From an uncultured Negativicutes bacterium (GTDB lineage: Bacteria; Bacillota; Negativicutes; Acidaminococcales; Acidaminococcaceae), in the NCBI GenBank assembly GCA_937926555.1, contig CALAZX010000281.1, positions 1-8,741 of the forward strand: a stretch of DNA of 8,741 nt. Reading direction: 5' to 3'. The notes below the pieces were generated by a model. That model was not told the DNA's origin, made no database searches, and saw only the letters and a program-made list of their open reading frames with translations. Position 1 is the stretch's first letter. Each line of letters opens with the position of its first letter. Both the position numbers and the translations under genes were made by a program. Of this stretch, positions 3,943 through 8,741 are shown piece by piece.

Positions 3943-6900
3943 TCATTTCCGGCACATGTACTCGAAGGGGCAGTGGAGGCATTTCCCGGTCTCCGCCGGA
4001 TACTCCTCTTCCCGTTTCTTCCCCGCGATGCCGTTGCAGAGCTCCAGGATCTCCTGCTCATAATCCTGATCCGGCATCACCCAGGCGCTGCAGTTCTGCA
4101 GGAAATGGAGGGACGCCTTCTCCACCGGCCGGCCGAAGACTTTCTCCACGGCCATCTTGTAGAGCTGGAGCTGCCAGGCGTAGCCCGCCTTGGCCTCCCC
4201 GTCAGCCGGGGGACGCCCCGTCTTGTAGTCCACGATCTCCAGTCCGCCGGACTCCGTCTCTCCCATGGCGTCCACGAAGCCGGTGATGTGGAAGGTCCGT
4301 TCCCCGTCGGTGAGGAGCGGCAGCTGGAAGCCCCACTCCGCCATGATCTGGCGGGAGGCGAACTCCCGGTAGAGGGGGGACGCCAGATACCGCTCCAGCA
4401 TCTCCCTGCCCGGCTGCGCCAGGGTGAAATTGCCCCCGGCGAACTCACGGACGGCGTTGGCGTAGAACCGTTCCAGGTCGGCGGTGCCAATCCGGTCCAT
4501 CCGGTTGCGGTAGACGGTACCCGCCGGCCCCTCCTCGGAATAGATGAAGCTTTTCGCCATCTGCTCCAGCACGCTGTGGACCAGGTTGCCCAGCCGCGAG
4601 GCGGGAAGCCTGTCCCCGCTCTCCACTTCCATGTCCAGCGGGGTGATCCGCTCCAGGTCCTGGTAGTAGTACCGTCTGGGGCAGAACTCGTATTCCTGGA
4701 GGGCGGAGGCGGAGAACCAGGTCATGCCCCGGCTGCCGTAGTCCGGCAGGGGTTCCGTCCTGGCCAGGAGCGCCTCCAGGTCGATCTCCCGGCGGCTCTC
4801 CTCCCGCTCGCCCTCGGGGATGCTGATCTCCTCCAGGCGCCGCACCCGGGTCTCCACCAGGTCCTTGCAGGCCGGCAGGGCCAGCCGGATCCGGTTCAGC
4901 AGGTCGGAGGATTTTCCCGGCTTCTTCAGCCCGTCCTCCTCGTCCCCTGCGGCCACGCTGCCCAGGAGGAAGAGCTTCTCCTCCGCCCGGGTCATGGCCA
5001 CGTAGAGAAGGCGGATCTTCTCCGCCTCGTTCAGGGCCTTGTCCGTCCGCTTGATGAGGCTCAGCACCGGCGAGTCCGCCAGCCTGTTGTCCCCGTCGTG
5101 GAGCTTGATGCCCAGGCCCGGGCCGGACAGGTATTTCACCATGTCCGTGTCCCCCCGTCCGCTGCGGGACAGGAAGGGCAGGAAGACCAGGGGGAACTCC
5201 AGCCCCTTGGATTTGTGGATGGTGAGGATCTGCACCGCCTCGGGGGCATCCACCGTGGCGGCGGCCTCCTTGCGGTTGATCTCACGCATGGTCTCCAGGT
5301 ACGCCGCGAAACCGCTCACGTCCCCCTGGCGGGAGACGGTGTACTGGCGGACAATCTCCCGGAACTTGCCGTAGTCCGCCACCTTCTCCGGTCCGCCGGG
5401 CTGGAGGGCCAGCACCGTCTCGGGCAGCAGGAGCTCCTCCATCAGGTTGCAGAAATCCTGCAGGTTCAGCAGCGCCGCCTCCCGGCAGAGCCGCCGGAGG
5501 ATCTCCACGCCGCGGAGCAGGAGCCGCTCCTGTTCCGGCGCCATCTCCAGCTCTTCCAGCTCCAGGTCGCCGGTCTCGTCCATGCCGTCCTTCTTCCGGT
5601 CGGCGATGTCCTGTACCAGACGCCACAGGGACAGGTCCGCCAGGGAGCAGGCCTCCGCCTCCTCCCCGCCGGGCTCCTCCATGATCTGCCGCAGGTCCTC
5701 CTCCCGTTTCTTGCGGGCGCCCAGCAGCAGGCACAGTGACGTCAGCGTGATATCGTCGATGCCGAAATACACGGAGCGGAGCAGTCCCAGCAGGTATTTG
5801 TTCTCCCGGGGGGAGACCACGAAGTTGAACAGGGTCACCAGGTCCCGGATCTCGATCCGGTCGTAGAACCCTCTGCCGTCCACCACCGCATAGGGGATGC
5901 CGGCGGCGGAGAAAACCTCCTCCAGGAGACCCACCTGGGTCATGGTCTGCATCAGCACCGCCATGTCGCCGTAGCCTGCGGGCCGCGTGCCGCCCTCCCC
6001 GTCGGGGACAGAGCCGCTCTCCTTCTGGTCCCGGATCAGCTCCGCCAGCCACTCCGCCTCTTTCCGGGTGCTGAGAGGCTTCTCCTCCTTCTCATAGGCG
6101 GCCAGGCAGAGCACCGGCACCTCCTTCCCCGTCTTGTTGGGGTCCAGGGGCTCGTACTCCACCCCGCCGTCACCGCCGCTCTCCCCGGCGTCGCCGCCCT
6201 TGCCCGAGGCGAAGAGTGTGCCATCTCCCATGAGGAAGGGGAAGAGGCCGTTGCAGAAGTCCAGGATGGGGGCCGCGGTGCGAAAGTTGTCCTTCAGCAG
6301 CACCTCATGGCCGCCGGAATCCCGGATCTCCTCCCGGACTTTCCGGAACACGGACACGTCGGCGCCCCGGAAGCGGTAGATGGACTGCTTGGGGTCGCCC
6401 ACCACGAAGAGCCCCTCGGGGCCCAGCCGGTCCTCCCCGCCGCTGCCCTGGCGGTTGCTGATGAGATAGATCAGCTTCCGCTGGCGGCTGTTGGTGTCCT
6501 GGAACTCGTCCACCATCACATAGCGGTACATGCCGCGGACTTTCCGCAGCACCGCCGGATGAGTCTGGAGCAGTTCCAGCGCCATCTCCTCCAGGTCGTC
6601 GAAAGTCAGCAGGGAGCGTTCCAGCTTCCTGGCACGCAGGTCCCGTTTCAGCCCGTCCAGGAAGGACTGCCAGCTGGGCATCAGTTCGCAGGCGCGCCGC
6701 ATCAGGGGAATCTCCATGATCCGGTCGATGCCGTTCCTGATCCACTCGATACGGTCCTTCTCCTGCTGGGTGCCCCGTTTCCCCAGCTGTTTCCTCACAT
6801 CCAGCAGGAACGCCCGGCTGGCGGGCTCCTCGAAGGTCTCCAGGGCGTCGTGGAACTCGTCCCAGCAGGCGCTGAGCACCTTGTGGTTCTTGTTCCCCGC

Positions 6901-7560
6901 CTTCAGGTCCGCCTCCACCTCGTCCCAGGTGGTGCGCACCAGTTCTGTCCGGGCCTCCTCCAGCTCCTCCAGAAGGGCTTTGTAGGGAGCCACCAGGTCC
7001 TCCTCCGCGCCGGGCATCTCCCGGACCAGGAGGGTGGCCATCTGCTCCAGCATCCTGGTGCTGCCGTACTCCTCGCAGAGCGCCAGGGTGGCCGGGTCCT
7101 CCTCCCGGAGGTTCTCCCGCAGGATCTCCCTTGTGGCCTCCTGGATGAACTCCGTGGCCTCGGTGTCCTCCGCCACGGTGAAGTTGGGATCCAGTCCGCA
7201 CTCCACGGGATTGGAGCGGATCAGGTTGCTGCAGAAGCTGTGGAGGGTGCCGATCTGGGCACGGGACAGCTCTTTCAGCCGCTCGTTCCAGTAGGCGCCG
7301 TCCTGTCCGGAGACGATCTTCTCCCGGATGATCCGGCCCACACGCTCACGCATCTCCGTGGCGGCCTTCCGGGTGAAGGTCACCGCCAGGATCTCCGTGG
7401 CGGGGACGGTCTTCGCCGGGTCCAGCCGCCCCAGGTCCAGGATATGGACATAGCGCTCCACCAGCACGCGGGTCTTGCCGCTGCCGGCGCCGGCGGCCAC
7501 CACCATGTTCCTCTCCAGTCTTGTGATGGCGGTCTTCTGCGCTTCGGTGAAATCAGCCAT
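3943..7560 (-). CDS. addA: AddA, helicase-nuclease subunit of the AddAB recombination complex
   Basis: This 1205-residue protein is close to the usual AddA length. With AddB it processes double-strand breaks for homologous recombination. UvrD/Rep-type superfamily 1A helicase motifs are all visible: Q motif FTEAQ near the start, Walker A AGAGSGKT (23-30), motif Ia AVTFTRKAA, VDEFQDTN (350-357), VVGDPKQSIYRFRGAD (386-401), ILTIHKSKGLEF (778-789) and LLYVAMTRAEEK (851-862). The C-terminal RecB-like nuclease has H995, GFVDAM with D1097, and VDYKTG with D1111 and K1113, so it looks active. It also has C960 in EFCPRRYYY and C1194-x2-C1197-x5-C1203, an apparent 4Fe-4S staple. The ATG at 7560 is preferred because AGGAGG lies 6 nt upstream; ATGs at 7575 and 7566 would add 5 or 2 residues and lack such a site. 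It overlaps addB by 8 nt. Confidence 0.97.
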   Translation of the reverse strand: MADFTEAQKTAITRLERNMVVAAGAGSGKTRVLVERYVHILDLGRLDPAKTVPATEILAVTFTRKAATEMRERVGRIIREKIVSGQDGAYWNERLKELSRAQIGTLHSFCSNLIRSNPVECGLDPNFTVAEDTEATEFIQEATREILRENLREEDPATLALCEEYGSTRMLEQMATLLVREMPGAEEDLVAPYKALLEELEEARTELVRTTWDEVEADLKAGNKNHKVLSACWDEFHDALETFEEPASRAFLLDVRKQLGKRGTQQEKDRIEWIRNGIDRIMEIPLMRRACELMPSWQSFLDGLKRDLRARKLERSLLTFDDLEEMALELLQTHPAVLRKVRGMYRYVMVDEFQDTNSRQRKLIYLISNRQGSGGEDRLGPEGLFVVGDPKQSIYRFRGADVSVFRKVREEIRDSGGHEVLLKDNFRTAAPILDFCNGLFPFLMGDGTLFASGKGGDAGESGGDGGVEYEPLDPNKTGKEVPVLCLAAYEKEEKPLSTRKEAEWLAELIRDQKESGSVPDGEGGTRPAGYGDMAVLMQTMTQVGLLEEVFSAAGIPYAVVDGRGFYDRIEIRDLVTLFNFVVSPRENKYLLGLLRSVYFGIDDITLTSLCLLLGARKKREEDLRQIMEEPGGEEAEACSLADLSLWRLVQDIADRKKDGMDETGDLELEELEMAPEQERLLLRGVEILRRLCREAALLNLQDFCNLMEELLLPETVLALQPGGPEKVADYGKFREIVRQYTVSRQGDVSGFAAYLETMREINRKEAAATVDAPEAVQILTIHKSKGLEFPLVFLPFLSRSGRGDTDMVKYLSGPGLGIKLHDGDNRLADSPVLSLIKRTDKALNEAEKIRLLYVAMTRAEEKLFLLGSVAAGDEEDGLKKPGKSSDLLNRIRLALPACKDLVETRVRRLEEISIPEGEREESRREIDLEALLARTEPLPDYGSRGMTWFSASALQEYEFCPRRYYYQDLERITPLDMEVESGDRLPASRLGNLVHSVLEQMAKSFIYSEEGPAGTVYRNRMDRIGTADLERFYANAVREFAGGNFTLAQPGREMLERYLASPLYREFASRQIMAEWGFQLPLLTDGERTFHITGFVDAMGETESGGLEIVDYKTGRPPADGEAKAGYAWQLQLYKMAVEKVFGRPVEKASLHFLQNCSAWVMPDQDYEQEILELCNGIAGKKREEEYPAETGKCLHCPFEYMCRK

Positions 7561-8741
7561 TGTCATCCTCCTCATCCTCTTCCCGGCTCAGCACACTGTG
7601 CCGGCACACATCGGCGGCGGGGCAGAAGCGGTCGCAGCCGTCGGAGGGGGTGGGCATGAACGCCCCTTCCCCCATCTGCCGCAGCATCTGCTCCACCCGT
7701 TTCGCCACATACAGCTCCAGCATGGCGGTGTCGCGGAGATAGCCGTTCTCCGACCGTTCCGCCCCCGCGTCCCCCACCAGCATGTCCAGGTCCTCCTGGC
7801 TCACGCCTTCCGAGGAGAAGGGCAGTGACGCCTGCCCGTTGGCGAAAACGAAGCTCTTCAGCCGTTTCGCCGGGTCCTTGGAGGAGTCGTGGAGGGAATA
7901 GTAGCCGCCGCCCACCACGGTCTCCCCGGGATGCAGCTTCTGCACCGCCAGCAGGTACAGGGGAATCTGCATGTCCGGATTCAGCATGTCCTTGGGGCTG
8001 TAGGCGGAACCGCTGCTGCTCTTGTAGTCCGTCACGAAATAGGCGCCGGTCCGGGGATTCCGGTCGATACGGTCGATCCGGCCCTGGATCCGCACGGGAC
8101 CCAGCCCGGTACGCAGGGTGAAATGGCCCTTGCCGCCGGCGCTGAAATCCTCCTCCACGGCCCAGGGGACGAACTCCCAGTCCTCCGCCAGGCGCAGCTC
8201 CTCCGCCAGCCAGTTCTGCAGGTAGTGCCAGAGGATGTTCCGGTCGAACCGCCAGAAAGGTCCGTCATAGACCTCCCCCTTGTTCTCCATCTCGCGGCAG
8301 CATTCGTCGAAGACCTGCCGCAGCTCCTCTTCCCATAAATCATATTTGTCCCGGGAGCCCCGTTCCCCCAGGTGGCTCCTTACGAAGCGCTCCAGCACAC
8401 GGTGGAGCAGGGAGCCCTTGGTCAGCCCGTCCAGGTCCTCCCCGGCGGGATTGTCCTCCTCCTGCCCCCAGATGCGGGTGTAGAGGAAGCGGAAGGGGCA
8501 CTGGAGGTAGGCCTGCAGCTTGCTGGCGCTGAAGCGGTCCCCCACCCTGTCCGTCACGGCTCCCAGCAGGGACTCCCCCGCCAGGCGCCCGTTGAGGGCG
8601 GATTCCTCCCCCTCGTTCTCACGCTGCCGGTCGCTCTCCGCGGCCAGGCACAGGTCCTTTCCCGTCAGGTCACGGAGCACCGCCAGTGCGGCGCTCTCCG
8701 CCAGCTGGCGGCGCAGATCCTGCCGGGACAGCGCCGTCTCC
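7553..8741 (-). CDS. addB: AddB, nuclease subunit of AddAB, C-terminal 395 residues (cut by window edge)
   Basis: The frame is open to the window end, so this is about the last third of a protein normally near 1100-1200 residues. AddB is an inactive-helicase relative with a RecB-like nuclease domain that cuts the strand AddA does not and takes part in Chi recognition. Numbering only visible residues, RFSASKLQAYLQCPFRFLY (69-87) begins the nuclease domain and has C81. H113 follows, then GRIDRID with D223 and TDYKS with D238 and K240, the catalytic core. The C-terminus has C369, C373 and C379, which with C81 should hold the 4Fe-4S staple known from Bacillus AddB; the spacing is x3 then x5 rather than the usual x2 then x5. 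A GTG at 8680 is internal, not a start. The protein ends in an acidic tail and overlaps addA by 8 nt. Confidence 0.95.
   Translation of the reverse strand, partial: ETALSRQDLRRQLAESAALAVLRDLTGKDLCLAAESDRQRENEGEESALNGRLAGESLLGAVTDRVGDRFSASKLQAYLQCPFRFLYTRIWGQEEDNPAGEDLDGLTKGSLLHRVLERFVRSHLGERGSRDKYDLWEEELRQVFDECCREMENKGEVYDGPFWRFDRNILWHYLQNWLAEELRLAEDWEFVPWAVEEDFSAGGKGHFTLRTGLGPVRIQGRIDRIDRNPRTGAYFVTDYKSSSGSAYSPKDMLNPDMQIPLYLLAVQKLHPGETVVGGGYYSLHDSSKDPAKRLKSFVFANGQASLPFSSEGVSQEDLDMLVGDAGAERSENGYLRDTAMLELYVAKRVEQMLRQMGEGAFMPTPSDGCDRFCPAADVCRHSVLSREEDEEDDNG
7567..7572 (-). promoter_or_regulatory. AGGAGG ribosome binding site for addA inside addB
   Basis: AGGAGG (7572-7567) lies 6 nt before the ATG at 7560. 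It is made by the GAG-GAG codons of the acidic AddB tail. It decides the addA start and, with the 8-nt gene overlap, suggests translational coupling of the two subunits. Confidence 0.8.

Noticed and set aside
3656..3982. Minus-strand open frame of 108 codons between addA and ireB
   Set aside because: It overlaps the addA end, contains the operon terminator and covers the ireB promoter; the Phe/Ser-rich part is just the pyrimidine tract translated.
3973..5739. Plus-strand open frame of 588 codons opposite addA
   Set aside because: It lies entirely antisense to recognisable AddA nuclease and helicase motifs; low-complexity composition and no domain seen.
6307..7659. Plus-strand open frame of 450 codons opposite the start of addA and end of addB
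   Set aside because: Antisense shadow of the Walker A and DEFQDT coding region; no protein family signature.
7553..8680. A complete 375-residue gene starting at GTG 8680
   Set aside because: The frame stays open to the window edge and the protein clearly begins inside AddB, which is normally three times longer.
1..8741. CRISPR array, insertion sequence, phage or toxin-antitoxin genes
   Set aside because: No regularly spaced repeats, transposase motifs, terminal inverted repeats or small toxin-like genes were seen on either strand.

Overview
The window is a GC-rich bacterial chromosome segment in which every convincing gene lies on the minus strand. In transcription order (high to low coordinates) the genes are: the 3' part of addB, complete addA, ireB (DUF965/YrzL family), ruvX, a membrane-anchored AsmA/TamB-like protein, a DUF1292 protein, and the first 98 codons of mltG. 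The ireB, ruvX, DUF1292, mltG series is a classic Firmicutes neighbourhood, and AddAB is the Firmicutes-type recombination nuclease. An AsmA-like protein, a family tied to two-membrane envelopes, inside this series points to a diderm Firmicute. The Negativicutes are the most likely group. This is inferred from gene content and order, not from a marker phylogeny.

Layout: (1) 8741-3943 is an addB-addA operon whose genes overlap by 8 nt. It ends in a strong intrinsic terminator at 3853-3824. (2) A 360-nt gap (3583-3942) holds that terminator, a pyrimidine/purine-biased tract, a good sigma-A-type promoter (3702-3674) and a leader with two small hairpins. These lead into ireB-ruvX, which are closely spaced. 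(3) A probable terminator lies at about 2860-2824, followed by the AsmA-like gene, which appears to start with TTG. (4) A near-consensus promoter (1050-1022) and a strongly structured leader of about 95 nt precede the DUF1292 gene. That gene ends in a textbook terminator with a UUCG loop (522-497), so it looks like its own transcription unit. (5) A 200-nt GC-rich leader with a long closing helix precedes mltG, which runs off the window.

Functionally the segment joins DNA break repair (AddAB), RNA/recombination housekeeping (RuvX), kinase-linked envelope stress control (IreB), lipid or outer-membrane homeostasis (AsmA-like) and peptidoglycan strand termination (MltG). The link between IreB, the AsmA-like protein and MltG as an envelope set is inference. 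No CRISPR array, insertion sequence, tRNA, rRNA or phage gene was seen. I find no convincing new multi-gene system. The points most worth checking are the apparent iron-sulfur staples in both Add subunits (with unusual spacing in AddB), the Cys/His cluster in DUF1292, the AsmA-like gene inside a conserved cluster, and the structured leaders.
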